From Alteromonas gracilis (GTDB taxonomy: Bacteria; Pseudomonadota; Gammaproteobacteria; Enterobacterales; Alteromonadaceae), in NCBI RefSeq assembly GCF_002993325.1, contig NZ_PVNO01000031.1, forward strand, positions 1-64,000: a stretch of DNA of 64,000 nt. Direction: 5' to 3'. The notes below the pieces were generated by a model that was not told where the DNA came from, ran no database searches, and was given only the letters and a program-made list of their open reading frames with translations. The stretch's first letter is position 1, and every line of letters begins with the position of its first letter. Below are positions 29,120 through 41,835 of this stretch, one piece after another. A program made the translations under genes and the position numbers.

Positions 29120-29782
29120 TTATTTGTTTACCTTTAATGTTTCAACTAACGTCGCCAATTGCGTGGAATACACGTCCTGATATTCATCATCAGTTAATAT
29201 AAGTGAGAGGTGTTTTTCAATATTCAGAATTTTTTTTCTGATAGCCCAGGCTATGTCATCATTTCGCCCCCTCAATAAAATATCGATGTCTTTAAGCGTT
29301 GTTAAACAACATTCTGCAAGTTCGCTATTATATTCATCCCCCATAAAACCAATCATCGATTTACTGTTAAGTGATACACCACTTAAGGGTGCCATCGGCA
29401 TCTCACGCACGGTTTGTTTGAATTCAATCGTTTTATTTAAAGAGGTGTTAAGTAAATCAACTGCGAGAATTAGCGCTTCTCTATCGTAGTTACTCAGTCG
29501 CTTATCTAAGGCTCGCATTTCAACAGTATGAACGCCGATAATCTTCGCACTTTTGAGCACCTTTTCTGCATGGTAGGCAAGTTCTTTTGCATATATGAGA
29601 TGGGTAATATTTCGTTCAATATTGTCGGCTAAATTTTTGTCTAAGTAAGAATTAGCCTTCGCAACAATACGTTTGTGTTCGTTCATTGCCGTCGTGAAGC
29701 GGATTTGGGAATCGGTAACCTCGTCACGTTCTGTACACCCAATTAAACTTAATAAGAGCAGTGCTACGAAATATATGCGCAT
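29120..29782 (-). CDS. Lipoprotein of unknown function
   Basis: A 220-residue predicted lipoprotein with a clear lipobox (LIGC, Cys16). The rest is almost all helical and charged, with hydrophobic heptads, and holds a pair of Cys (ECCLTTL). It could be a coiled-coil periplasmic partner of the exported protein encoded 11 bp downstream. I do not recognise the family. Both genes sit between glyS and gyrB, where other gammaproteobacteria usually show different genes, so this is likely an accessory insertion. Confidence 0.6.
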   Translation of the reverse strand: MRIYFVALLLLSLIGCTERDEVTDSQIRFTTAMNEHKRIVAKANSYLDKNLADNIERNITHLIYAKELAYHAEKVLKSAKIIGVHTVEMRALDKRLSNYDREALILAVDLLNTSLNKTIEFKQTVREMPMAPLSGVSLNSKSMIGFMGDEYNSELAECCLTTLKDIDILLRGRNDDIAWAIRKKILNIEKHLSLILTDDEYQDVYSTQLATLVETLKVNK

Positions 29783-29874
29783 CGAATATTCCTTTTTGAT
29801 TACGCTTTAAATTTGATTATGAAATAACTAATTTATTAAACATTACCATGGCATATTGATTGCCATTTAAGAAC

Positions 29875-29900
29875 AAAAAAAGCGACCAATTGGTCGCTTT
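29875..29900 (-). terminator. Rho-independent terminator of gyrB
   Basis: Perfect palindrome AGCGACCAATTGGTCGCT (29881-29898) followed on the minus strand by seven T, about 20 bp past the gyrB stop. The plus strand also has a short T tract, so it may act both ways. Confidence 0.88.
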
Positions 29901-29917
29901 CTTTACTAACTACACAC

Positions 29918-33435
<3,518 letters not shown>

Positions 33436-33448
33436 GAGGTCACACTGA

Positions 33449-33488
33449 AAATAAAAAGAAGCGATAAACATTTGTTGTTAATCGCTTC
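33449..33488 (-). terminator. Terminator or attenuator between dnaN and recF
   Basis: On the minus strand GAAGCGAT (33488-33481) pairs with ATCGCTTC (33465-33458) around a 15-base loop, followed by TTTTTATTTT. It lies in the 122-bp gap after dnaN, 14 bp before the recF start, and so should limit read-through into recF-gyrB. Confidence 0.75.
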
Positions 33489-33557
33489 CTGAGATAAGAC
33501 ACTAAACAATATTGAATTTACTAAATAGCCTTTGAAATAGCATGCATTTGTTTGCCT

Positions 33558-34658
33558 CTAAAGACGCATCGGCATAATTACATACAAAGCAGCATCATCA
33601 GCGTCATCTTCAATCAAAGCACTAGCATTTGAATCAGACAAACTTACTTTTACGCCATCAGACCCTAGTGCATTAAGGACGTCAATAAGGTAGGCAACGT
33701 TAAATCCAATCTCTAAATCGTCACCCTGATACTGAACATCAACAATTTCTTCTGCTTCTTCTTGCTCAGGGTTATTAGCCGTAATTTTAAGTTCGCCAGA
33801 AGAAAGATTTAAACGCACGCCTCTAAACTTTTCATTCGACAAAATAGCAGCTCTTGAAAAAGCGTCTTTTAAAACTGCTTTACTCGCGATTATTTCTTTA
33901 TCGCCATTTTGTGGAAGCACACGTCGATAGTCAGGAAAGCGCCCATCAACTAACTTTGAGGTAAAGATGAAGTCGTTCGAAAAAATACGTAGATGGTTAG
34001 CACCAATTTGTACCTTCAGAGATTTATCGTCCTCACTAATGAGGCGTGATATTTCCAACACCCCTTTGCGAGGAATAATTACCTGACGCGCTGGAAGCGT
34101 GGTTTCGTAATTCAATCGGCAAAGTGCAAGTCGATGTCCATCTGTAGCAACGGTACGAATAGTGTTTTCTTCAGTCTCAAGAGACATACCGTTCAGATAG
34201 TAACGAACGTCTTGTTGAGCCATTGAGAAACTTGTCGCATCTATTAAACGCTTAAGATCGCTGCACGTTAATTCGAATTCAACTTCGCCTTCCCAATCTT
34301 CAAGATTAGGATAATCATTAGCAGAAAGCGTAGATAGTGTATAGCGACCTCGCCCTGCGCGAATAAGTGCTTTGCTACCATCAAGAGAGAAGTGAATATC
34401 TGTTCCCTCAGAAATACCACGAATGATATCGAATAGCTTTTTCGCAGGGACAGTGATTTCCCCTTCGGTAAACTCACCTTCTAGTTTTACACTAGAAATC
34501 AGTTCAACCTCTAAATCTGTACCCGTAAGCCAAAGTGCGTCTTCACTTACTTTAATAAGCACATTAGAAAGTATTGGCAACGTATGCCTGCGCTCTACAG
34601 CGCCAGACACTAACTGAAGGGGTTGTAAAAATTGTTCACGGCTTATAGTAAATTTCAT
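33558..34658 (-). CDS. dnaN: DNA polymerase III beta sliding clamp
   Basis: The beta clamp holds Pol III and many other enzymes on DNA. The 366 residues are the same length as in E. coli and end in the typical YVIMPMRL. The three clamp folds are visible: MKFTISREQFLQPLQLVSGAVERRHTLPILSN, ATDGHRLALCRL in the middle domain, and the third domain from about 245. It follows dnaA by 32 bp and is cotranscribed with it. Confidence 0.98.
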   Translation of the reverse strand: MKFTISREQFLQPLQLVSGAVERRHTLPILSNVLIKVSEDALWLTGTDLEVELISSVKLEGEFTEGEITVPAKKLFDIIRGISEGTDIHFSLDGSKALIRAGRGRYTLSTLSANDYPNLEDWEGEVEFELTCSDLKRLIDATSFSMAQQDVRYYLNGMSLETEENTIRTVATDGHRLALCRLNYETTLPARQVIIPRKGVLEISRLISEDDKSLKVQIGANHLRIFSNDFIFTSKLVDGRFPDYRRVLPQNGDKEIIASKAVLKDAFSRAAILSNEKFRGVRLNLSSGELKITANNPEQEEAEEIVDVQYQGDDLEIGFNVAYLIDVLNALGSDGVKVSLSDSNASALIEDDADDAALYVIMPMRL

Positions 34659-34690
34659 CGCAGTGCTATCTCGCCTCTAAGGTCGTGTTG

Positions 34691-36352
34691 TTAGGAAGAC
34701 AAAGTCCTAATGAGGTTCTTATAGTCTTCTTTTATATCATGACTTTCTTCTCTTAGCTGCTGTATTTTTCTACATGCATGTAAAACCGTTGTGTGGTCTC
34801 GCCCACCAAATGCATTTCCAAGTTCTGGAAGGCTGTGGTTAGTGAGCTCTTTCGCTAACGCCATAGCAACCTGACGGGGACGCGCTACACTTCGACTACG
34901 TCGTTTAGACAAAATATCAGCAACTTTTATCTTATAATAATCTGCGACTGTTTTCTGAATATTATCAACCGTAACCAATTTTTCCTGTAAAGCGAGAAGA
35001 TCTCTCAATGCTTCGCGCACAAAATCTATAGTAATAGGACGACCGGTAAAGTTTGCGTTAGCAATAACACGGTTCAATGCACCCTCAAGCTCACGTACAT
35101 TTGAACGCAAACGTTTAGCGATAAAAAATGCCACTTCATTGGGTAAGTGGATACGGTTTTCGGCAGCCTTGCGCATTAAAATAGCCACTCGCGTCTCAAG
35201 CTCAGGCGGCTCAATAGCAATTGTTAAACCCCAACCAAAGCGCGATTTTAATCGGTCTTCTACCCCATCAATCTCTTTAGGATATCTATCAGAGGTAAGA
35301 ATAATTTGTTGGTTACCCTCTAAAAGTGCATTAAAGGTATGAAAGAACTCTTCTTGTGAACGCTCTTTATTAGCGAAGAATTGAATATCATCGATAAGTA
35401 ACGCATCAACACTGCGATAGAAACGCTTAAAGTCCTCAATGGCGTTATTTTGAAGAGCCTTCACCATGTCCTGAACAAATCGTTCAGAATGCATATATAC
35501 AATTTTTGCATCGCCATTGTTTGCAACAATACCGTTACCCACTGCATGCAAAAGGTGAGTCTTACCTAAACCCGTACCACCGTATATAAACAACGGGTTA
35601 TAAGAACCGCCAGGGTTGTTTGCTACCTGAGTAGCCGCCGCACGAGCAAGCTGGTTAGATTTACCTTCAACAAAGTTGTCGAACTGATAAGTGGGGTTTA
35701 TGTTGCTCTTATGTTTCATTGCCTCTGGGATCGGGACCACTTTTGGCTGCATAGGTGAACGTGTTGGTTGATTACCATACTGATTAGGATCGTATCGATC
35801 TTGGTTCTTAGATCCATGATCTCCGTGATCAACATATTGTCGATTGGCAGAGGCCGGTGGCGGTACTCTATTACTGGGCTCATACTCATTATTATACTGC
35901 CCAGACGATTTACCTCCTCCCACCGACGGCGAAGAAAAAGGGGAAGAAGAAGGATTATTAGTATTTGAAGCGGCCTGATTAGGAACGTAGCTATTACTGC
36001 TTTGATGCCCTTGATTACCTGCTAACGAATTTTGGCCGCTGTAACCCGCATTGCCGCCGCTTCCTGTGGAGGAAGATACATTTCCACTAGCTGATTGTGT
36101 GCGCCCATTACTATGACGGCTCATCACTTCTAAGCGCAACTGGGGCGCATTATTGCCAGCAAATTCTCGTAGCAAGCCAGTTATATTATTGAGGTACTTA
36201 TCTCTTACCCAATCAAGAACAAAACGATTTGGCGCATATAAGGAAACCATGCCGCCCTCTTCTTCACAAACAAGCGGTCGTATCCACATACTAAATTGCT
36301 GCGTTGGTAATTCCTGACGCAATCTTTCAAGGCATTGGTTCCACAAAGACAT
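34691..36352 (-). CDS. dnaA: Chromosomal replication initiator DnaA
   Basis: DnaA binds DnaA boxes and melts oriC. Domain I (about 1-80, [27 protein letters not shown]) is followed by a long low-complexity linker, domain II (about 81-218, rich in Ser, Asn, Gly, Gln, Pro), then the AAA+ domain III with Walker [17 protein letters not shown] (from 258) and Walker [19 protein letters not shown], and domain IV with the DNA-binding [15 protein letters not shown]. At 553 residues it is about 86 longer than E. coli DnaA, and almost all the extra is in the linker. DnaA boxes upstream suggest autoregulation. Confidence 0.98.
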   Translation of the reverse strand: MSLWNQCLERLRQELPTQQFSMWIRPLVCEEEGGMVSLYAPNRFVLDWVRDKYLNNITGLLREFAGNNAPQLRLEVMSRHSNGRTQSASGNVSSSTGSGGNAGYSGQNSLAGNQGHQSSNSYVPNQAASNTNNPSSSPFSSPSVGGGKSSGQYNNEYEPSNRVPPPASANRQYVDHGDHGSKNQDRYDPNQYGNQPTRSPMQPKVVPIPEAMKHKSNINPTYQFDNFVEGKSNQLARAAATQVANNPGGSYNPLFIYGGTGLGKTHLLHAVGNGIVANNGDAKIVYMHSERFVQDMVKALQNNAIEDFKRFYRSVDALLIDDIQFFANKERSQEEFFHTFNALLEGNQQIILTSDRYPKEIDGVEDRLKSRFGWGLTIAIEPPELETRVAILMRKAAENRIHLPNEVAFFIAKRLRSNVRELEGALNRVIANANFTGRPITIDFVREALRDLLALQEKLVTVDNIQKTVADYYKIKVADILSKRRSRSVARPRQVAMALAKELTNHSLPELGNAFGGRDHTTVLHACRKIQQLREESHDIKEDYKNLIRTLSS

Positions 36353-36967
36353 AGTAGGTAGCTAGCTCCCGTTACTCGCAAGAAAAGCCAACATCGAAAA
36401 TGCCATATGTAGAAAATCAGGCAACAGAAAGCGCCATCAGAGAGAAATAGCGTTGGAAGTGTTGGGTAACAGCGAGAAATTAAATTATCGTTTTATAAGC
36501 TGTGGATTATCTAACGTTATCAACAAAAAGTAAATAACGATCCCCGACGATCTTTCCGATCAAAACCCTACACTATTGATTTTGTGAGCCTTTTGTTTTA
36601 GATCAAATCATGCTATGTCGAGAAAAATTCAGTCTAAATACGACGTAAAAATACAGAAGATCCCCTTGCAATTTTTAAGTTTAGTGATGTTTTACACAAA
36701 CTACTGTGGATAACCTGAGCGACTTTTACACGTTATTCACAAGAACTTTGTATGATAATCTGACGTATTGTTCAAAATATAGTAAAAATTGTTCACTTAT
36801 TCGTCCGAAAAGCAAGAATATCCATTGACACGAGGCCACGAGATCTCTAGAATTCAGCGTCCTTTTTCGATGGGCTTTTCTGGTGAAAACACCACATTAT
36901 TCTGAAAGCAGCGTAATGTGTTACCAAAAACGCCTATGTTTAACTAAATATAAGTGAGACTTTGGTC
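36353..36967. promoter_or_regulatory. Divergent dnaA-rpmH control region with DnaA boxes
   Basis: This 615-bp gap separates dnaA (leftward) from rpmH (rightward). It holds a perfect DnaA box TGTGGATAA (36705-36713), TTATTCACA (36733-36741) and a weaker TGTGGATTA (36501-36509), plus six GATC sites. A TTATAA at 36493-36498 next to the weak box could be a dnaA -10, which would allow DnaA to repress its own gene. The rpmH promoter is listed separately. Confidence 0.65.
36825..36853 (+). promoter_or_regulatory. rpmH promoter
   Basis: Perfect -35 TTGACA (36825-36830), 17-bp spacer and -10 TAGAAT (36848-36853), about 110 bp before the rpmH start. It should drive rpmH-rnpA-yidD-yidC. Confidence 0.82.
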
Positions 36968-37102
36968 ATGAAAAGAACATTTCAACCGAGCAATTTGAAG
37001 CGCAAGCGTTCTCACGGTTTTCGTGCTCGTATGGCGACTAAAAATGGTCGTAAAGTACTAGCAGCTCGCCGTGCAAAAGGCCGCGCTCGTCTTTCAGCTT
37101 AA
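36968..37102 (+). CDS. rpmH: 50S ribosomal protein L34
   Basis: A 44-residue, very basic protein starting [20 protein letters not shown] and ending [11 protein letters not shown], the near-invariant sequence of L34. It lies first in the conserved rpmH-rnpA-yidD-yidC-mnmE series. The rnpA coding region begins just after its TAA stop. Confidence 0.98.
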   Translation: MKRTFQPSNLKRKRSHGFRARMATKNGRKVLAARRAKGRARLSA

Positions 37103-37117
37103 TTGAAAGACGCTAAA

Positions 37118-37477
37118 GTGGGCGAGAATACGTTTTCTAGGGAGTTACGTCTGTTAACTCCCACCCACTTTACCTATGTGTTTGATGACGCAACCCCAGC
37201 TGTATCTCCCTCTTTTACTATCCTAGCTAGAAAAAATACTCTTTCAAATCCTCGTTTAGGCATTACTTTGGCTAAAAAGCGCATACGCAAAGCCCATGAT
37301 AGAAATCGCTTAAAACGCTTGGTCAGAGAAAGTTTCAGGCACAAACAACACAATCTACCCAATGTCGATATTATCGTTATTGGTAAGTCTGGCGCCGACA
37401 ACCTTAGCAACCAAGAAGTATTTTCAACACTGGATAAGCTATGGAAAAAATTAAACAAGCGTTGCAGCAACTCTTAA
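37118..37477 (+). CDS. rnpA: Ribonuclease P protein component
   Basis: RnpA is the protein subunit of RNase P, which cuts 5' leaders from tRNA precursors. The RNR signature is seen as [21 protein letters not shown]; the N-terminus has [21 protein letters not shown] directly after the rpmH stop would add five residues, but GTG at 37118 places the FSREL motif at residue 6, exactly as in E. coli RnpA, and gives 119 residues like that protein. The last 37 bp overlap yidD in another frame. Confidence 0.93.
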   Translation: MGENTFSRELRLLTPTHFTYVFDDATPAVSPSFTILARKNTLSNPRLGITLAKKRIRKAHDRNRLKRLVRESFRHKQHNLPNVDIIVIGKSGADNLSNQEVFSTLDKLWKKLNKRCSNS

Positions 37478-37710
37478 TAGTGGTGCCTTTGACCTTGATA
37501 AAGTGTTATCAATGGTTCATATCGCCTATATTAGGGCAACGATGTCGTTTCCATCCTTCTTGTTCTTGGTATGCTATAGACGCATTAAAAACGCACGGAT
37601 TGGTAAAAGGCGGTTGGTTATCTATTAAACGCATATTAAAATGCCACCCTTTGCATGCCGGTGGATACGATCCAGTGCCGGAAAAACAACAAGATAAACA
37701 CTCAAAATAA
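37441..37710 (+). CDS. yidD: Membrane protein insertion efficiency factor YidD
   Basis: An 89-residue, membrane-associated protein with an amphipathic N-terminal helix and the conserved core [29 protein letters not shown], with its three Cys, followed by [18 protein letters not shown]. YidD assists YidC in inserting membrane proteins. Its start lies inside rnpA (37-bp overlap) and yidC follows 10 bp later. Confidence 0.97.
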   Translation: MEKIKQALQQLLIVVPLTLIKCYQWFISPILGQRCRFHPSCSWYAIDALKTHGLVKGGWLSIKRILKCHPLHAGGYDPVPEKQQDKHSK

Positions 37711-37720
37711 AGAGACCTCT

Positions 37721-39376
37721 ATGGAATCGCAACGTAGTTTTCTGATAATTGGCCTTGCGCTAGTTAGCTTTTTGCTTTGGCAGTCATGGCAAAAAGATTA
37801 TGGGCCACAGCCAGTTGTGCCTGTTGAACAACAAACGCAAGAAACATCTAAGGGCGTACCGTCATTCGTTGATAATGGCAGTGAAGATGTACCAAGTAGT
37901 GATAGCGTTCCGGCAGCGCAGCCCGTTGCAGCATCACAAAACAGTAACCGAATCATTGAAGTTAAAACCGATACACTCGATGTGCGCATCGATTTACTCG
38001 GTGGTGATGTAATATCAGCGGACTTACTTAAATTTCCGGTCGAGCAAGGGTCTGAGATTCCTTATAGCTTACTTCGTTCAGGTAACGGACTTTACGTAGC
38101 ACAAAGCGGCCTTATCGGAGCGCAAGGTCCGGATGCAAGCAGCAGCGGTCGCCCAGTCTACACTGCGCAAAGTGAATTCTACGAAATGACCGGCGATTCT
38201 CTGGTTATTCCACTTACTTGGAAAAATAATCAAGGGCTAGCTATAACCAAAACATTTACGTTCACCAAAGACAAGTACGACGTAAACGTAAGCTATAGTG
38301 TTGAAAACAATACCGGTAATGCGGCAACTGTTCAGCCTTATGCGCAGCTTAAACAAGTGATGGAATTTGAAGATGACAGCAACATGTTTATGCCAACATA
38401 TCGTGGTGCTGCTTACTCAACTGAAGACGACCGCTATCAGAAATACTCGTTCGACGAGATAGAAGATGAAAAGCTTCGTGAAACCACGAAAGCGGGTTGG
38501 GTTGGTATGCTTGAACACTACTTTGTTTCAGCATGGGTTCCTTCACAAGAGCAAACCAACACACTGTATTCACGCAACCTGAATAATCAATATGCGGTTA
38601 TCGGTGTTTTATCGCCATCTGAAAGCATAGCACCAGGGGAAACCAAGACTCTGGCATCGACCCTTTACATGGGTCCAAAAGATCAAGAGAAACTTGCTAA
38701 GATTGCTCGTGGTTTAGATCTAACCGTGGACTACGGCATTTTGTTCTGGATTTCACAGCCGCTATTCGCCCTACTCACGTTCCTACATAGCCTGGTTAAT
38801 AACTGGGGTGTGGCGATTATCCTTATCACTATAGTAGTGAAAGGCGCGATGTATTGGCTAACTAAGAAGCAATACGAGTCAATGGCACGTATGCGCAACC
38901 TAGCACCTAAAATGCAGCAGTTAAAAGACCGCTTTGGCGATGACAGACAAAAAATGTCTCAAGCCATGATGGAGCTATACCGCAAAGAGAAAGTAAACCC
39001 TATGGGTGGATGTTTACCACTCCTTCTTCAAATGCCTATCTTCCTAGCACTTTACTGGGTATTGATGGAGAGTGTTGAGCTTCGCCATGCTGACTTTGTA
39101 CTTTGGATCACTGACCTTTCTACGAAAGACCCATACTTTGTGCTACCTATTCTTACTGGCGCAAGTATGTATCTATTGCAAAAACTACAGCCAACCACCA
39201 TTACTGACCCTATGCAGCAGAAAATCATGCAGTGGATGCCAGTAGCAATGAGTGTGTTCTTCCTGTGGTTCCCTGCAGGTCTGGTACTATACTGGTTAGT
39301 CAGTAACGTAATTACCTTGGTTCAAGCCAAAATGATTTATGCTTCAATGGAGAAGCGGGGCATCAGCAGTAAGTAA
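37721..39376 (+). CDS. yidC: Membrane protein insertase YidC
   Basis: YidC inserts and folds inner-membrane proteins alone or with Sec. At 551 residues it is the Gram-negative type: TM1 at about 7-24 (RSFLIIGLALVSFLLW), a large periplasmic beta-sandwich domain (about 60-340), then a core of five TM helices with the GMYW-type VVKGAMYWLTKKQYESMARM, the NPMGGCLPLLLQMPIFLALYW motif and a basic C-terminal tail. An ATG 66 bp upstream lies inside yidD and is not used by the family. A strong terminator follows. Confidence 0.97.
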   Translation: MESQRSFLIIGLALVSFLLWQSWQKDYGPQPVVPVEQQTQETSKGVPSFVDNGSEDVPSSDSVPAAQPVAASQNSNRIIEVKTDTLDVRIDLLGGDVISADLLKFPVEQGSEIPYSLLRSGNGLYVAQSGLIGAQGPDASSSGRPVYTAQSEFYEMTGDSLVIPLTWKNNQGLAITKTFTFTKDKYDVNVSYSVENNTGNAATVQPYAQLKQVMEFEDDSNMFMPTYRGAAYSTEDDRYQKYSFDEIEDEKLRETTKAGWVGMLEHYFVSAWVPSQEQTNTLYSRNLNNQYAVIGVLSPSESIAPGETKTLASTLYMGPKDQEKLAKIARGLDLTVDYGILFWISQPLFALLTFLHSLVNNWGVAIILITIVVKGAMYWLTKKQYESMARMRNLAPKMQQLKDRFGDDRQKMSQAMMELYRKEKVNPMGGCLPLLLQMPIFLALYWVLMESVELRHADFVLWITDLSTKDPYFVLPILTGASMYLLQKLQPTTITDPMQQKIMQWMPVAMSVFFLWFPAGLVLYWLVSNVITLVQAKMIYASMEKRGISSK

Positions 39377-39396
39377 GCTGTTGAGCATTTAATTAT

Positions 39397-39423
39397 ACAG
39401 CCCGCCTACGCGGGCTGTTTTGT
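39397..39423 (+). terminator. Rho-independent terminator of yidC
   Basis: A 9-bp stem ACAGCCCGC/GCGGGCTGT with a CTAC loop and TTTTGT follows yidC by about 20 bp. It separates the rpmH-yidC unit from yajQ-mnmE. Confidence 0.85.
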
Positions 39424-39440
39424 ATTGAGAGGATTAAACT

Positions 39441-39923
39441 GTGCCATCATTTGATATTGTTTCAGAAATCAATATGGAAGAAGTGCGTAACGCCACTGAA
39501 AACGCAAGCCGAGAGCTAACCACACGATTTGACTTCCGCGGTATCGACGCGAGCTTTGAATACAAAGACAAAACGGTTGTCATGAAAGCCGAAGCTGAAT
39601 TCCAACTTCAGCAAATGGAAAGTATGTTCAGAACCGCTATGTCCAAACGCAATGTCGACACATCATCAATGGATGTAAAACCCTACGATGCCCACGGCAG
39701 AACCTATCGCCAGACCATTACCTTTAAAGAAGGTATTGAACAGCCAATGGCAAAGAAGATTGTAAAACTGATTAAAGACGCCAAAATTAAAGTGCAAACT
39801 GCAATTCAAGGTGAAGAGCTTCGGGTTACAGGCAAAAAACGCGATGATCTTCAACAAGCGATTGCATTGGTAAAAGAATCAGACTTAGGTCAACCTTTCC
39901 AATTTAAAAACTTCCGCGACTAA
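39441..39923 (+). CDS. YajQ-family nucleotide-binding protein
   Basis: A 160-residue protein of the YajQ/UPF0234 family: it starts [17 protein letters not shown] and holds TTRFDFRG and KEDDLQQAI-like (here [23 protein letters not shown]) blocks. It has two RRM-like folds. Some YajQ proteins bind cyclic di-GMP and act with LysR-type regulators; others have been linked to tRNA or phage binding. The start is GTG with GAGAGGATT upstream. Its place between yidC and mnmE, 2 bp before mnmE, interrupts the usual yidC-mnmE order and suggests cotranscription with mnmE. Confidence 0.92.
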   Translation: MPSFDIVSEINMEEVRNATENASRELTTRFDFRGIDASFEYKDKTVVMKAEAEFQLQQMESMFRTAMSKRNVDTSSMDVKPYDAHGRTYRQTITFKEGIEQPMAKKIVKLIKDAKIKVQTAIQGEELRVTGKKRDDLQQAIALVKESDLGQPFQFKNFRD

Positions 39924-39925
39924 TT

Positions 39926-41314
39926 ATGGAATCACTCACCCTTTCAACGGATACGATTATCGCCCAAGCCACGGCGCCAGGACGAGGCGGTGTTGGTATT
40001 GTTCGTGTATCAGGCCCAAAGGCTAGCGCTATTGCCGAGGCGCTGGTGCCCTGTACACTTACACCTCGACTTGCCACCTATACGCCATTTGTTGATATAA
40101 ACAAAAGCGTAATAGACCAGGGCATAGCGCTATTTTTTAAAGGCCCAAATTCGTTTACTGGCGAAGATGTGTTGGAACTACAAGGTCACGGCGGCCAAGT
40201 GGTTATGGACATGTTGATAGATGCGGTGCTTGCAACAGGACATGCAAGACTCGCAAATCCAGGCGAGTTTAGTGAGCAGGCTTTTTTAAATGATAAGTTA
40301 GACCTTGCGCAAGCAGAGGCCATTGCCGATTTAATAGACGCCAGTTCAAAGCAAGCAGCCAAAAGCGCTTTACGTTCATTACAGGGTGAGTTTTCCACGC
40401 AGATTCAAACGCTGTCTGACCAAATTGTCCATCTGCGAATGTATGTGGAAGCGGCTATCGATTTTCCTGAAGAAGAAATCGACTTTTTATCTGATGGTAA
40501 AGTGTCAGGTGATTTAAGTGCCATTATGGAAAGCCTTACCAAAGTGCGAGAACAAGCCAAGCAAGGTACATTGTTACGCGAAGGCATGCAGGTGGTGATT
40601 GCGGGTCGACCTAACGCTGGCAAATCCAGTTTGTTAAACGCGCTTGCTGGTCGTGACAGCGCTATCGTTACTGACATTGCAGGTACCACTAGAGATGTAC
40701 TAAAAGAGCATATTCACATTGACGGTATGCCGGTACATATTATCGATACGGCTGGACTAAGAGAAAGCCCCGATAAAGTAGAACAGATCGGCATTGAACG
40801 AGCTTGGCAAGCCATCAACGAAGCGGACCATGTGCTATTTGTTGTTGACTCTACCTCAACCAGTATTATCGATCCCTATGAGATTTGGCCTGAGTTTATG
40901 GCGAGACTTCCACAGGGCATTCCCGTGACTGTGGTACGTAACAAAGCCGACCTAAGCACCTTAGATATCGGGCATAGTACAGTAGCAACTGAGCATGGTG
41001 AAATCTCTGTTATTAACTTGTCAGCCAAGCAAGGTAGTGGCGTAGATACGTTAAAAACACATCTAGCAAAAACCATGGGGTTCGATACGACAACAGAAGG
41101 CCAATTCATTGCTCGGAGACGCCACATAGATGCGCTAGATCAAGCTTACAGCTACGTAAGCACTGGTGAACAACAACTTCATGACGCAATGGCGGGTGAA
41201 TTGTTAGCCGAAGAACTTCGCTTAGCGCATCAAGCACTGTGTGAGATAACCGGTGAATTTACCTCTGACGACCTGCTTGGTAAGATTTTTTCATCGTTCT
41301 GTATCGGCAAATAA
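39926..41314 (+). CDS. mnmE: tRNA modification GTPase MnmE
   Basis: MnmE (TrmE), with MnmG, makes the (carboxymethyl)aminomethyl group on U34 of certain tRNAs. The 462-residue protein has the N-terminal formyl-THF-binding domain ([23 protein letters not shown]), a helical domain, an inserted G domain ([35 protein letters not shown]) and the C-terminal FCIGK with the catalytic Cys. MnmG is encoded 3.2 kb downstream on the far side of oriC. Confidence 0.97.
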   Translation: MESLTLSTDTIIAQATAPGRGGVGIVRVSGPKASAIAEALVPCTLTPRLATYTPFVDINKSVIDQGIALFFKGPNSFTGEDVLELQGHGGQVVMDMLIDAVLATGHARLANPGEFSEQAFLNDKLDLAQAEAIADLIDASSKQAAKSALRSLQGEFSTQIQTLSDQIVHLRMYVEAAIDFPEEEIDFLSDGKVSGDLSAIMESLTKVREQAKQGTLLREGMQVVIAGRPNAGKSSLLNALAGRDSAIVTDIAGTTRDVLKEHIHIDGMPVHIIDTAGLRESPDKVEQIGIERAWQAINEADHVLFVVDSTSTSIIDPYEIWPEFMARLPQGIPVTVVRNKADLSTLDIGHSTVATEHGEISVINLSAKQGSGVDTLKTHLAKTMGFDTTTEGQFIARRRHIDALDQAYSYVSTGEQQLHDAMAGELLAEELRLAHQALCEITGEFTSDDLLGKIFSSFCIGK

Positions 41315-41367
41315 AACGCTGTCAGTTGCACTGAATCTTTAATCGTAAATAAAGAAGTAACATATTC

Positions 41368-41805
41368 ATGAGTAAGCATTTTGAAATTATTGTGGGTACT
41401 ATGTTAGGTGCCGCAGAATACGTAGCTGACGCCATTGCTGAAAAGCTTAATGAGCGTGGATATACCCATACTATTCACGCAGAGCCCGACCTTGCGAATA
41501 TTAACAAAGCGTCCACATGGATAGTATGTACATCTACCCATGGCGCCGGAGAACTACCCGATAATATTCAGCCATTTGCGAGACAACTTGAAAACGCTGA
41601 TCTGCAAGCAGTCAATGCGTATGTGATCGGTCTTGGCGACACCAGTTATGATACGTTTTGCTTTGGTGCAAAAGAAATGGAGAAGCATATCCTAAATGGC
41701 GGCGGTAAGCTTATTAACGACGCCCTTTACATAGATGTGCTAGAACATCCAATTCCTGAAGATGCCGCTGTAGAATGGTTTGATGAAAAATTAGCAAATG
41801 CCTAA
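41368..41805 (+). CDS. mioC: Flavodoxin-like protein MioC
   Basis: A 145-residue FMN-binding flavodoxin-type protein. The phosphate loop is at the start (IIVGTMLGAAEYVADAI), TSTHGAGELPDN is the second FMN loop and GLGDTSYDTFCFGAKEME the third. MioC from E. coli helps biotin synthase in vitro. In E. coli mioC stands directly beside oriC and its transcription passes through the origin; here the two dnaT/dnaC-like genes and a MITE-like element lie between. Confidence 0.93.
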   Translation: MSKHFEIIVGTMLGAAEYVADAIAEKLNERGYTHTIHAEPDLANINKASTWIVCTSTHGAGELPDNIQPFARQLENADLQAVNAYVIGLGDTSYDTFCFGAKEMEKHILNGGGKLINDALYIDVLEHPIPEDAAVEWFDEKLANA

Positions 41806-41835
41806 TAGCCGCACTGTCACTTGGACTTTAATTTA

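Noticed and set aside
37174-37470. A 98-codon minus-strand frame
   Set aside because: It is a shadow of rnpA, which is certain from its RNR motif and context.
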